Assembly (NCBI RefSeq): GCF_024198215.1
Contig: NZ_JAKCFA010000041.1
Location: 1 to 64,000, forward strand
DNA length: 64,000 bases
Reading direction: 5' to 3'
From: Myxococcus qinghaiensis
GTDB lineage: Bacteria; Myxococcota; Myxococcia; Myxococcales; Myxococcaceae
The position numbers were made by a program, and so were the translations under genes. The first letter of the stretch is position 1; the number at the start of each line of letters is the position of its first letter. The notes under the pieces were generated by a model, which was not told the DNA's origin, made no database searches, and saw nothing but the letters and a program-made list of their open reading frames with translations. Below are positions 44,304 to 53,166 of the stretch, one piece after another.

Positions 44304-44714
44304 TCAGGCCACGCGTTGGTCGCGGGGCGCCACGGTGGCCGGAGGCAGGCCCGGCTGGGTGAGGCTGTGCAGGATTCGCGACAGCTCTCCCGGGGCGAAG
44401 GGCTTGCGCAGCAGGCACACCGCGCCCTCGAAGGCGGGCAGCTCCAGGTCCAACCCCGTCGTCAGGACGATGGGCAGCTCCACCAGCGAGCGCTGCGCGT
44501 GCAGCATCCGGATGAGCCCCTGTCCCTCGATGTCGGGAAGCAGCCAGTCCAGCACCAGCACGTCCACGCGAGGCTCGGAGAAGAAGGCCCTCAGCGCGGT
44601 GAAGCCGTTCTCGCAAGCGACGACCCGGTAGCCCTCCTGCTCCATGGCCTCGGTCATCGCCTCTCTCAAGAGGCCATCATCCTCGGCCAGGACGACCACG
44701 GGGCGATAAGGCAT
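44304..44714 (-). CDS. Single-domain response regulator
   Basis: A 136-residue CheY-like receiver. The acidic pair is AEDDG at residues 10-14, the phospho-accepting Asp is in LDWLLPD (residue 56), Thr follows in VLTTG near 86, and Lys is in LLRKPF near 104. There is no output domain, so it acts by binding a partner or by passing phosphate. An upstream in-frame extension to 45245 looks non-coding. It is the first of two minus-strand genes ending with the FRG gene. Confidence 0.9.
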   Translation of the reverse strand: MPYRPVVVLAEDDGLLREAMTEAMEQEGYRVVACENGFTALRAFFSEPRVDVLVLDWLLPDIEGQGLIRMLHAQRSLVELPIVLTTGLDLELPAFEGAVCLLRKPFAPGELSRILHSLTQPGLPPATVAPRDQRVA

Positions 44715-44872
44715 GCGGAAGGCTCGCGAAGACCGGAGAAGAAGGGCTTGAAGCGGCACGCGGGTCCGGACTCCCACCACCACCGTGGGACAGAACCCGG
44801 GAGGGCCCCTGCCTCGTCCCGGCCTCCACACATGGGTGGAGGGCCGGCACGTCGCCTGCCCTTCACACCGGG

Positions 44873-45109
44873 CTAGGGTCTTCCCGAGTCCGCGGGCTGG
44901 TTGAAGGCGTACTGGTCCGCGCCTGGCGCGGCGTCCTGCTGGAACATGGGACACTTGGCGCAGGTGAAGCTGTCCCAATCCTGGCGCACCGCCACGTCGA
45001 TGCAGCCGCCGTAGAAGCGGCAGTGCACGTTGCGGTGGTCCTCGACGGAAAAGGACTCCGCGCGCATGGGCAGGCGGAACTCTGTGGGACGCGGTTGTGG
45101 ACAGGACAT
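44873..45109 (-). CDS. Small Cys-motif protein
   Basis: A 78-residue protein without signal peptide. HCRFYGGCID (about residues 29-38) and FTCAKCPMF (about 48-56) give four cysteines with spacing suited to a zinc or redox site. GAGAG lies upstream of the ATG. Similar small proteins are common in myxobacteria but have no known role. It is divergent from the lipoprotein gene at 45374. Confidence 0.75.
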   Translation of the reverse strand: MSCPQPRPTEFRLPMRAESFSVEDHRNVHCRFYGGCIDVAVRQDWDSFTCAKCPMFQQDAAPGADQYAFNQPADSGRP

Positions 45110-45373
45110 GTTGACTCTCTTGCCCCCCTCGTGGGTGCGTTGAATCGTCTACCGGCTGTTGCGACGCGTCATTCCCGAGGCAGCCCTCTCGAGGCCCGCG
45201 CGATTCACGGCGCACCTCATAAAGGCCAGCAGCAGGGGTTGCCATTCGCGCCGGCCGGCCGCCCGTGGGGCGTGGGGACGGGCCTCAAGCCACGCTCGCC
45301 TGGCCCGCTGCTGGGAGGCGAGGGTGCGACGCCGGAGATGGAACACTTCACCCGGTGCCTCCTTTCCCCGAAG

Positions 45374-47194
45374 ATGCGAGGCGTGTCCGCTCCCCCCCGC
45401 CCCCTTCGTCCGGCTCCTGGCGCATCTCGTGGCGTGCTCGGCGCCCTGGCCCTGGCCTCGCTGCTCGTCCTGACGGCCTGCTCGGCGTTCTCCCGCGCCG
45501 TGAAGGAGGGAGACTCCGCCAGCCAGCAGCAGAAGTGGGCGGAAGCGGAGGCGGCCTACCTGCGCGCGCTCGCCGCGGACCCGGAGGCGTCCGAAATCAC
45601 CGTGAAGCTGCGCGAGGTGCGCAAGGCCTGGAGCCAGGTGGTGCTGGAGGAGGCCCGGGGGGTGCGCGACGCCGGGGACCTGGACGGCGCCATGAAGCGG
45701 CTGGTGCGCGCGCTGGAGCTGGACGCGGAGAACACGGCGGCCAGGGACTTGTTGAACACGACGCTGGATGAGCGCGTGGCCGTGGCGCTCGTGGCGCTCA
45801 AGGCGGACAAGCTCCAGGAGGCGCGCGTGGAGCTGGACGCGGTGCTGTCGGTGGCGCCCGAGCACGCGGGCGCGAAGAAGGCGGTGGACCAGGTGCAGGT
45901 GGCGTGGGCGAAGCGCTGGTTCAACACCGGAGACGGGCTGGAGAAGGCGGGCAAGCTGGGCAACGCGCTGGTGGCCTACGTGCGCGCGGACCAGGAGCGC
46001 GTGGGCGCGACGGCGGCCCGCGAGCGCGCGGAGGCGGTGCGGCAGAAGCTGCGCGACGAGGTGGCCTTCCTCGTGGTGGCGACGCCCGTGGAGGACCGCG
46101 CCGGCGCGCCGGACGTGGCGCAGCGGCTGGCGGCCGGGAGGCTGGCGGCCATGCTCCCCACCCAGCTCCCCCTGCGCGTGGTGACGGAGGCCCCCGAGGG
46201 CCGCGAGGGCGTGAAGCTGGACTTGTCGCTGGAGCGGGTGCTGCCGCTGAAGGCGGTGGAGGACTCGCAGCGCTCGCACCGCTACCTCGCCGGGAAGACG
46301 TCCGTGCCCAACCCGCGCCGCGCCGGCTTCGAGACGAAGCTCCTGCAGGCCGAGCGCTCCCAGGAGGAGGTGGACCGCAAGCAGGCCGCCGCCCTGCGCG
46401 AGTACCTGCGCATGCAGACGGAGATGAACCTGCTGCGCGCGGGCGCCGAGCGCTGCCGTGAGCGCGAGCGCCGCGAGTGTCTGGAGGCGCTGCAGGAGTG
46501 CGGCGAGGCCGCGCGCGAGGCGGAGAAGCCCGGCACGCTGCCCGGCGAGTGCAGCCCCGCGCGCTGCGCCAGCGGCCTGTGCTCGAAGGAGGAGCAGCTG
46601 CTCGCGCAGATGGTGGTGGCGGTGAAGGACCGGGAGACGAAGCTGGAGGCGGCCCTGGAGAAGTCGGAGTCGCAGCGAATCGAGGTGCAGCGCCACCGCG
46701 ACACGACTTTCAGGGAGCCCGTCACCGTGGAGGAGAACATGTTCTCCGACTTCGTCTACGACGTGCAGATGCACCGCCTCACCGTGACGGCCTCCGTCAC
46801 CGCGGTGATGCGCGACTTGCTCAAGGACCAGGTCCCCGCGCCCCACACCGACGACTTCGCGGTGATGCACGAGGACATGTCGCACAAGGGCTACGACAGG
46901 TACGGCGTGCTGGCGGACCCGGTGCAACTGCGCAACGAGCTGGAGCTGCGTGTGGAGGTGGGGGACAAGGCCGTCTCTGACCTGGCCCGCAGGGTGAAGG
47001 AGCGCTTCGACGCGTACCGCGGCAAGCGCGTGGAGGACGCCCGCCGGGGCATGGTGCGCCCCGGCGCCGAGGACGTGGTGGAGACCGCCGTGCGCGCCCT
47101 GCTGCTCACCGCCGACGCGCCCCCGCCCGATGTCCTCCAGCCCCTGGCTCGCGCCCGGGGCCTCACCCGCCCCGAGACGCTCCTGGGTTTGTAG
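45374..47194 (+). CDS. Lipoprotein with helical-repeat (TPR-like) N-terminus, function unknown
   Basis: A 606-residue protein. The signal ends LLVLTAC (Cys near 35), supporting this start; ATG 12 codons upstream is an alternative. Residues 40-230 are helical repeats with TPR character (EGDSASQQQKWAEAEAAYLR, NTGDGLEKAGKLGNALVAY). The middle has a coiled coil (about 325-420) and a Cys cluster, CRERERREC, LQECG, CSPARCASGLC, near 365-410. The C-terminal 190 residues are helical/beta with no known motif. It may scaffold an envelope complex. A strong terminator follows at 47222. Confidence 0.85.
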   Translation: MRGVSAPPRPLRPAPGASRGVLGALALASLLVLTACSAFSRAVKEGDSASQQQKWAEAEAAYLRALAADPEASEITVKLREVRKAWSQVVLEEARGVRDAGDLDGAMKRLVRALELDAENTAARDLLNTTLDERVAVALVALKADKLQEARVELDAVLSVAPEHAGAKKAVDQVQVAWAKRWFNTGDGLEKAGKLGNALVAYVRADQERVGATAARERAEAVRQKLRDEVAFLVVATPVEDRAGAPDVAQRLAAGRLAAMLPTQLPLRVVTEAPEGREGVKLDLSLERVLPLKAVEDSQRSHRYLAGKTSVPNPRRAGFETKLLQAERSQEEVDRKQAAALREYLRMQTEMNLLRAGAERCRERERRECLEALQECGEAAREAEKPGTLPGECSPARCASGLCSKEEQLLAQMVVAVKDRETKLEAALEKSESQRIEVQRHRDTTFREPVTVEENMFSDFVYDVQMHRLTVTASVTAVMRDLLKDQVPAPHTDDFAVMHEDMSHKGYDRYGVLADPVQLRNELELRVEVGDKAVSDLARRVKERFDAYRGKRVEDARRGMVRPGAEDVVETAVRALLLTADAPPPDVLQPLARARGLTRPETLLGL

Positions 47195-47221
47195 TCCGAC
47201 CTGACCCGGGACAGTTTACAA

Positions 47222-47255
47222 CGGGAGTGTCCTTTTCTGGGACACTCCCGCTTTT
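47222..47255 (+). terminator. Intrinsic terminator
   Basis: CGGGAGTGTCC at 47222-47232 and its perfect complement at 47240-47250 form an 11-bp stem with a 7-base loop, followed by CTTTT. It lies 27 bases after the lipoprotein stop codon and is a textbook rho-independent terminator. Confidence 0.88.
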
Positions 47256-47475
47256 GCGTTCCAACCCTTTGGAATCAAAGGGGTTTTGTTACGGATTGTT
47301 ACGGGATTTTACAGCCGGAGCGTGAAGCGTGGAGTCTTGGTGCTCCGTGAATCCCCGGCGTTTCCGTAAAAGCATGAGGGAAATCCACTGGTTGGGGGCT
47401 GGCATGGCGGCTGCTTCGTCGCCGGTCCCGAGCTGTCGGAGCTCTGGCAGTACCCCCCTCTCGAAAAGGAAGTTC

Positions 47476-48936
47476 ATGTCCAAGTCCAAGTTGATCGGTG
47501 CCCTCACGGGCCTGGCGCTGCTGTCCGGTTGTGGCGGCGGCGAAGGTTCCACCCCCGCCCCCGAGGCCGTTGGCCAGGGGATGTCGTGGGAGCAGTTCCT
47601 CTCGGTGGTCTACCAGGAGCCGGACACCGGCATCTTCATCGCTGACGGCGACACGACGTTCGCCAACGAGAAGCTGCTGCGCGAGTTCTACGAGAACAAC
47701 GTTCGTAACGGGCAGCTCATCGTCCACACGGCCGGCGGCGTGGATGCCGCGTGGAACGCGACGCAGAAGAAGAACATCACGTACTGCGTGAGCACGACGT
47801 TCGGCACCAACTACAACGCGGCCGTGCAGGCGATGGCGAACGCGGCGGCGGCGTGGGAGGCGGTGGCGAACATCGACTTCGTCTACGTCAGCGCGCAGGA
47901 CGCCAGCTGCACCGCGAGCAACCAGAACGTGGTGTTCGACGTGCGTCCGGTGAACTCGGGTGGCCAGTACCTGGCGCGCGCGTTCTTCCCGAACGACACC
48001 CGCGCCAACCGCAACGTGCTCATCGACAACACGGGCTTCGGCAACACCTCGCCCTGGACGCTGACGGGCATCATCCGTCACGAGCTGGGCCACACGCTCG
48101 GCTTCCGCCACGAGCACACCCGTCCCCAGGCCGGCACGTGCTTCGAGGACAACAACTGGCGCCAGCTGACGACGTACGACTCCAAGTCGGTCATGCACTA
48201 CCCGCAGTGCAACGGGACGCAGACGGGCGACCTGGTCATCACCGCGCTGGACGCGCAGGGCGCCGTGGCGCTCTACGGCGCGCCGGGTGGCACGGACCCC
48301 GAGCCCCCCACGGGCACCCCGACGACGGAGACCCGCACGGGCACCGTGGCGACGGGCTCCAACACCAGCTACGGCCCCTTCAACGTGGTGGCCGGCACCA
48401 GCTTCAGCGTGGCGATGACGGGCACGGGCGACCCGGACCTGTATGTGCGGTTCGGCGCGGCCCCCAGCACGACGGCGTATGACTGCCGCCCCTACCTGAG
48501 CGGCGCCTCCGAGTCCTGCAACGTGACGGTGCCCGCCGGCACGACGACGGCGTACATCATGGTGCGCGGCTACGCGGCCGGTACCTTCAACCTGACCATC
48601 AACTACACCAAGCCCGGCACGGGCGGCACCGGCACGCCGACCACGGACAGCAAGACGGGCAGCGTCGCGGCGAACACCAACGTGAACTTCCCCGCGTACA
48701 ACGTGGTGGCTGGCACCACGTTCCGCGTGGCGATGACGGGCACGGGCGACCCGGACCTCTACGTCCGCTTCGGCGCGGCGCCCACCACCACCACGTACAC
48801 CTGCCGTCCGTACCAGACGGGCGCCACGGAGACGTGTGACCTGACGGTGCCCGCCGGCACGACGACGGCGTACGTCATGGTGCGCGGCTACACGGCGGCC
48901 ACGTACAACCTGGCCATCAACTACACCAAGCCGTAG
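47476..48936 (+). CDS. Metzincin-type zinc protease with two PPC domains
   Basis: A 486-residue lipoprotein or secreted protease. The ATG has AAGGA six bases upstream and the signal ends LALLSGC (Cys19). The catalytic site is His202-Glu-Leu-Gly-His206-xxxxx-His212 in RHELGHTLGFRHEHTRP, with a Met-turn in SVMHYPQC near 239, as in M57/astacin-like metzincins of myxobacteria. Two near-identical PPC domains follow (residues 282-380 and 388-486), joined by Gly-Thr-Pro linkers. It is likely to digest prey or host protein. Upstream, 47264-47285 has a second short hairpin and two GTTACGG repeats that may be promoter elements. Confidence 0.92.
   Translation: MSKSKLIGALTGLALLSGCGGGEGSTPAPEAVGQGMSWEQFLSVVYQEPDTGIFIADGDTTFANEKLLREFYENNVRNGQLIVHTAGGVDAAWNATQKKNITYCVSTTFGTNYNAAVQAMANAAAAWEAVANIDFVYVSAQDASCTASNQNVVFDVRPVNSGGQYLARAFFPNDTRANRNVLIDNTGFGNTSPWTLTGIIRHELGHTLGFRHEHTRPQAGTCFEDNNWRQLTTYDSKSVMHYPQCNGTQTGDLVITALDAQGAVALYGAPGGTDPEPPTGTPTTETRTGTVATGSNTSYGPFNVVAGTSFSVAMTGTGDPDLYVRFGAAPSTTAYDCRPYLSGASESCNVTVPAGTTTAYIMVRGYAAGTFNLTINYTKPGTGGTGTPTTDSKTGSVAANTNVNFPAYNVVAGTTFRVAMTGTGDPDLYVRFGAAPTTTTYTCRPYQTGATETCDLTVPAGTTTAYVMVRGYTAATYNLAINYTKP
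48319..48933 (+). repeat. Tandem duplicated PPC-domain coding sequence
   Basis: The segments 48319-48615 and 48637-48933 encode two 99-residue PPC modules that share long identical stretches (both have VAMTGTGDPDLYVRFGAAP). The DNA is also highly similar, so the copies probably arose by recent duplication. PPC domains occur at the C-terminus of secreted peptidases. Confidence 0.85.
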
Positions 48937-48962
48937 TCGCTTCAGGCTTCCGGTGTGGAACG

Positions 48963-48992
48963 CGGGCGGTCTCCTTCACGGGAGGCCGCCCG
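48963..48992. terminator. Bidirectional terminator between convergent genes
   Basis: CGGGCGGTCTCC at 48963-48974 pairs with GGAGGCCGCCCG at 48981-48992 (12 pairs including one G-T), with a 6-base loop, followed by TTGTCTTT. It lies between the protease and MFS gene stops and can serve both. Confidence 0.75.
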
Positions 48993-49015
48993 TTGTCTTT
49001 GGATGCAAGGCGCCT

Positions 49016-50275
49016 TCAGTCGACCAGGGGGCTCAGGTCCGTGCGCACCGCGCGCTCCGAGTCCAGTCTGCGGCGGCGGGCCCCTGCGATGGAGAGCTGC
49101 CAGACGGCGCAGCCGAGCCCCAGCACGAGACAGCCGAGCCACAAGGCCGACGTGCCGAAGCGGCCGAGCACCCAGCCGCCGAGCGCGGGCGCGGCGCTGG
49201 ACGCCAGGCCCCAGAGCATGTGGTAGGCGCCCTGGTAGCTGCCGCGCAGTCCGGACGGCGCCAGGTCCGCGACGACGGAGGGCGCGACGGGGGCCTGGGC
49301 CATCTCCCCCAGCGTCCAGATGGCCACGGCCAGGGCCGCGAGCGCGACGTGGCCCGTCAGCGCGTGCAGGCCGAAGCCGACGCCGGTGAGGACCGCGGCC
49401 AGGGCGAGCGCCTGGGCGCGGCGCAGGCGGCGCAGCACCGGGTGGGTGAAGGGCTGGAGCGCGACGATGAGCAGGCCGTTGACGGACAGCACCGCGCCGA
49501 ACTGCGCCTCCGTCAGTCCGCGCGCGCCCAGGGCCAGCGGGAGCGACACCTGGCTCTGGTAGAAGATGAGGGCCACGCCGAAATAGGGGATGGCGAAGGC
49601 GACGAAGCTCGGGTCCAGGAAGGGCGCCAGCAGGGCGCTCCCGGCGCCGGGGGCGGGTGTGTCGGAGGCTGTCGCGGGCCTGGAGGGGCGCGTCTCCGGC
49701 AGGAGCAGCCAGATGCAGCAGCCATAGGTGAAGGTGGTGATGGCGTCGGCGATGAAGAGCGTCAGGTAGCCGTAGCGGACCATCAGCCCGGCCAGCGGCA
49801 GGGCGACGGCGAAGCCCACGTTGACAATCCAGTACAGCAGGCCGAACGCGCGCTGGCGGTCCTCGGGCGAGACGACGTCCGCCACGGCGGCGGACACGGC
49901 GGGGCGGTAGATTTCACCGACGATGCCCAGGCCAAAGGCCGCCATCGCGATGATGGCGGGCTCGCGCGCGAAGCCGAGGCAGAGCATGCCCACCGAGCCC
50001 AGCCACAGCCCGCCCGCCAGGGTGATGCGCCGGCCCACGCGGTCCGCGAGCATTCCGCCCAGGGGACTGGCGATGACGGCGCCCAGGCCATAGAGCGACA
50101 CGGTGAGCCCCGCGCGCTCGACGCTGAAGCCCCGCTCCCGCGTGAGGTACAGCGCGAGGAAGGGCACCACGAAGCTGCCCAGCCGGTTGACCAGCGTGCC
50201 CACCCACAGCACCCAGTACGTGCGCGGCAGGCCGCCCGCCATCTCGTGCAGCGCCCGTCGCAGCGCGCCCGTCAT
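49016..50275 (-). CDS. MFS transporter
   Basis: A 419-residue major facilitator with about 12 hydrophobic helices. The loop 2-3 motif is GGMLADRVGRR (about residues 73-83), as in multidrug-type MFS proteins. The ATG at 50275 has GGGAGG upstream; an in-frame extension of 27 residues is unlikely. The resemblance is to MdtH/drug-efflux families. Substrate cannot be read from the sequence. It is followed by a shared hairpin at 48963-48992. Confidence 0.93.
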   Translation of the reverse strand: MTGALRRALHEMAGGLPRTYWVLWVGTLVNRLGSFVVPFLALYLTRERGFSVERAGLTVSLYGLGAVIASPLGGMLADRVGRRITLAGGLWLGSVGMLCLGFAREPAIIAMAAFGLGIVGEIYRPAVSAAVADVVSPEDRQRAFGLLYWIVNVGFAVALPLAGLMVRYGYLTLFIADAITTFTYGCCIWLLLPETRPSRPATASDTPAPGAGSALLAPFLDPSFVAFAIPYFGVALIFYQSQVSLPLALGARGLTEAQFGAVLSVNGLLIVALQPFTHPVLRRLRRAQALALAAVLTGVGFGLHALTGHVALAALAVAIWTLGEMAQAPVAPSVVADLAPSGLRGSYQGAYHMLWGLASSAAPALGGWVLGRFGTSALWLGCLVLGLGCAVWQLSIAGARRRRLDSERAVRTDLSPLVD

Positions 50276-50462
50276 GGCCGTCCTCCCGTCGTTGCCGCGA
50301 GGAGACGCGAGGGGCACCGGAAGACGAATCGAGAGGCCATGGCTGCGCGCGAGCATGCGTCAGCGTGCTGCTCGCTCCAAGCCACACGTGCGGAGGACGA
50401 CGGAGTCCCGAGAGTCGATGTCTTGCTTTGGGTTCCGAGCATTTGCCCGGCAATGACGAGGA

Positions 50463-50494
50463 CCCCGGGGCGCGCCTGAAAAGCGCGTCCGGGG
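50463..50494 (-). terminator. Hairpin downstream of the lipoprotein gene
   Basis: CCCCGGGGCGCGC and GCGCGTCCGGGG flank a short loop (about 12 pairs with one bulge). It lies 72 bases downstream of the stop of the minus-strand lipoprotein gene and upstream of the MFS start. No T-run follows. Confidence 0.4.
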
Positions 50495-50565
50495 CCCTGG
50501 GGACTCCGCGCCTCTCTCCCTGCGCCGTGGCCCGAGGAAGGAGGCGGCTCACTCGATGGCCTGGC

Positions 50566-51153
50566 TCAGTGCTTGACGACGGGGTGGGACGCCAGGGTTT
50601 GAGGCCGCTTCGCCGGGGCGCACATGTCGTTGTCGGCGGGGCGCTCACCGAAGAAGAGCTGGCTGCCCTCCACCTTCACCACGTCGTGGTCCGTGCCGCA
50701 GGAGGCCAGGGGCTTGAAGGAGAGGCACGCGCCAGGGACGGGCTGCTCCACGCCCACCGTCCACGCGCCGGTGCCGCAGCCTGTCTGGGTGAAGACGTCC
50801 GCCAGCGGCTGCACGTGCGCGGTGAGGTAGCGCTCGCCGAAGGCGAAGTTGCCCTCGGTGGCGCCCGACACCTTCTCCGAGTCCTGTCCCAGGCTGTAGG
50901 GGCCGACGACGCGCGCGGTGAACAGCTTCGTCTGGCAGCCCGCGTCGCCGAAGACGTCCAGGTGGAGCGTCCAGGCGGACTCGGTGAGCTGGAAGTGGCG
51001 CTGGAGGTAGTTGCTGGTGCCATCGCCGTTGGGGACGGCCTCGCAGGCGGCGCTGTCCCAGGTGCCGGCGAGGTCCTGGGGACGGACGTGGGACTTGGCT
51101 CCGCCGCACGCGGCGACGAAGAGGGTGGCGAGGGCGAGGACGAGGCTGCGCAT
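50566..51153 (-). CDS. Lipoprotein, possible APCDD1-like domain
   Basis: A 195-residue protein with lipobox LFVAAC (Cys16) and GGGAG upstream of the ATG. The mature part has paired cysteines and a layout GTWDSAACEAVPNG, YLQRHFQL, WTLHLDVFGDAGC that reminds me of the APCDD1-like beta-barrel domain; lipocalin-like is the alternative. I am not certain of this assignment. It is divergent from the LysR gene, with direct repeats between them, and may be its target. Confidence 0.75.
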   Translation of the reverse strand: MRSLVLALATLFVAACGGAKSHVRPQDLAGTWDSAACEAVPNGDGTSNYLQRHFQLTESAWTLHLDVFGDAGCQTKLFTARVVGPYSLGQDSEKVSGATEGNFAFGERYLTAHVQPLADVFTQTGCGTGAWTVGVEQPVPGACLSFKPLASCGTDHDVVKVEGSQLFFGERPADNDMCAPAKRPQTLASHPVVKH

Positions 51154-51250
51154 GGCGGGACTCCCAAGAGGTGGGTTGCTTCGGAGCGGGGCGACCCGCT
51201 TGCCGGTGACGCCATGAATGCGCTGGTTGGGGTCCTGCGGAAATGCTGGA

Positions 51251-51282
51251 GGTTGCAGGGAGGGGCTGCGAGATTGCAGGGC
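51251..51282 (+). promoter_or_regulatory. Direct repeats upstream of the LysR gene, possible operator
   Basis: GGTTGCAGGGA at 51251-51261 and GATTGCAGGGC at 51272-51282 share TTGCAGGG and are spaced 21 bp apart, two DNA turns, on the same face. They end three bases before the LysR start codon, so they could overlap its ribosome site and regulate both divergent genes. Confidence 0.45.
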
Positions 51283-51285
51283 ACC

Positions 51286-52257
51286 ATGCTGGACTGGAAT
51301 GACCTGCGGTACTTCCTGGCGGTGTCGAGAGAGGGGACGCTCGCGGGCGCGGCGCGGGCGTTGAAGGTGGATGCGACGACGGTGGGGCGCAGGCTCGCGG
51401 TGTTGGAGGAGACCTTGGGGGCGCGCCTGTTCGAGCGGACGCCGGGGCGGCTCGTTCCGACGGCGGCGGCGCGGGGCATCCAGGGGGCGGCGGAGGAGAT
51501 GGAGGGGGCGATGCTCGCGGTGGAGCGTCGGGCGGGTGGGGAGGACGCGCGGCTGGAGGGCGTGGTGCGGGTGACGACGACGGAGGCCTTCGCGGTGAAC
51601 ACGTTGTTGCCGCGCTTCGCGCCGTTCCGGGAGCGGCATCCGGGCATCGAGGTGCGGTTCCTCACGGACTACGGGGCGCTCGACTTGAGGCGGCGCGAGG
51701 CGGATGTGGCGGTGCGGCTGACGCGGCCGAGCGAGGCGTCGCTGGTGGCTCGCAAGGTGGGAGACATCGCGATTTCGCTCTATGCGTCGGAGGCGTATGT
51801 CGCGCGTCGGGGGTTGGCGGACCCGGCGACGGGGTTCGCGGGGCATGACGTGATTGGGTACACGGGGGCGGCGGCGAAGTGGCCGGAGGCGCGGTGGTTG
51901 GAGTCGGTGGGGGCGTCCGCGCGGGTGGGGGTGCGGTGCAACTCGTTGCTGTCGGTGATGGCGGCGACGGTGGGGGGACTGGGGCTGGGGTTGATGCCGT
52001 GTCTCCAGGGAGACCTGACGCCAGGCTTGCGGCGGGTGCTGCCTCCGGTGGTGGCGCTGCGGCGTGACATCTGGCTGGTGGTCCACGCGGACCTGCAGCA
52101 GAACGCGCGGGTGCGGGCGGTGCTGGACTTCCTGGCGGAGCTCATCCAACGCGAGCGGGCGTTGTTGTCGGGTGGTGGGACGGTGGCGGTCGGGAAACAG
52201 GAGTCACGGTCGCCGCGCGCGGGGCAGCGGCGCCGCGGGAAGGCGCGGGCGTCATGA
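51286..52257 (+). CDS. LysR-family transcriptional regulator
   Basis: A 323-residue protein. The N-terminal winged helix-turn-helix (LDWNDLRYFLAVSREGTLAGAARALKVDATTVGRRLAVLEE, residues 2-42) is typical. The effector domain spans about 95-295 with the conserved GLGLGLMPC stretch near 235. The subgroup resembles LysR proteins acting on a linked transporter. It is coupled to the AEC transporter gene by an ATGA overlap. The C-terminal 25 residues are a basic tail. Confidence 0.95.
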   Translation: MLDWNDLRYFLAVSREGTLAGAARALKVDATTVGRRLAVLEETLGARLFERTPGRLVPTAAARGIQGAAEEMEGAMLAVERRAGGEDARLEGVVRVTTTEAFAVNTLLPRFAPFRERHPGIEVRFLTDYGALDLRRREADVAVRLTRPSEASLVARKVGDIAISLYASEAYVARRGLADPATGFAGHDVIGYTGAAAKWPEARWLESVGASARVGVRCNSLLSVMAATVGGLGLGLMPCLQGDLTPGLRRVLPPVVALRRDIWLVVHADLQQNARVRAVLDFLAELIQRERALLSGGGTVAVGKQESRSPRAGQRRRGKARAS

Positions 52258-53159
52258 GTCAGGTCATCGGGTTGTTGGGGACGTGTCTGGTGTTGGGGGT
52301 GCTGGCCCGGCGCAGTGGGAAGTTCCCCGAGGGCTCGGCGGGGCCGTTCAACACGTTCGTGCTGTACGTGGCGTTGCCGGCGCTGGTGTTGCGGGTGATG
52401 CACCGGCTGGAGTTCGTGCCGTCGCTGCTGGTGGCCGCGGTGGTGCCGTGGCTGTACTACCTGGCGGCGGGGCCGTTCTTCCGGTGGCTGGGGCCTCGGC
52501 TGGGGTTGGGGAAGGAGTCGGTGGCGGCGCTGGTGTTGACGGCGGGGTTGGGCAACACGGCGTTCGTCGGGCTGCCGATGGCGGAGGCGCTGCTGGGTTC
52601 AGAGGGGCTGGCGGTGGCGGTGGTGGCGGACCAGCTCGGCTCGTTCCTGGTGTTGTCCACGTTGGCGACGCTGGCGGCGACGCGGGCGAGCGCGGGGGCG
52701 GGGCTGCCGCTGAGCGAGTTGGCGAGGAAGGTGGCGACGTTCCCTCCGTTCGTGGCGTTGGTGGTGTCGCTGCTGTTGCGGCCGGTGGGGTATCCGGTCT
52801 GGGTGGAGTCGGTGCTGGAGCGGCTGGGGGCGTTGTTGACGCCGCTGGCGTTGTTCTCGGTGGGGTTGCAGTTGCGGCTGTCGGGGGTGAGGGCGCGGCT
52901 GCCGGCGTTGTCGTTGGGGTTGTTCTACAAGCTGGTGTTGGTGCCGGGCGTGGTGATGCTGGGGCTGTGGGCATTGCCGGGGTTGTCGCCGGTGGTGGTG
53001 CAGGCGACGGTGCTCCAGGCGGCGATGGCGCCCATGGTGAGCGCGGCGATTCTCGCGGCCGAGCATCGACTGGACCCGGAGCTGGCCGTGCTGATGGTGG
53101 GCGTGGGGATTCCGTTGTCCTTCGTCACCGCGCCGCTGATGTTGTGGGTGGTGCGGTGA
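52254..53159 (+). CDS. AEC-family (auxin efflux carrier) transporter
   Basis: A 301-residue membrane protein of about 10 helices. The unwound-helix motifs ALPALVLRVM near residue 38 and GNTAFVGLPMAEALLG near residue 100 match AEC transporters, which move organic acids such as malonate or malate or phenolic acids. The start overlaps the LysR stop by 4 bases, so LysR probably controls it. Substrate unknown. Confidence 0.93.
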   Translation: MSQVIGLLGTCLVLGVLARRSGKFPEGSAGPFNTFVLYVALPALVLRVMHRLEFVPSLLVAAVVPWLYYLAAGPFFRWLGPRLGLGKESVAALVLTAGLGNTAFVGLPMAEALLGSEGLAVAVVADQLGSFLVLSTLATLAATRASAGAGLPLSELARKVATFPPFVALVVSLLLRPVGYPVWVESVLERLGALLTPLALFSVGLQLRLSGVRARLPALSLGLFYKLVLVPGVVMLGLWALPGLSPVVVQATVLQAAMAPMVSAAILAAEHRLDPELAVLMVGVGIPLSFVTAPLMLWVVR

Positions 53160-53166
53160 GGACGCG

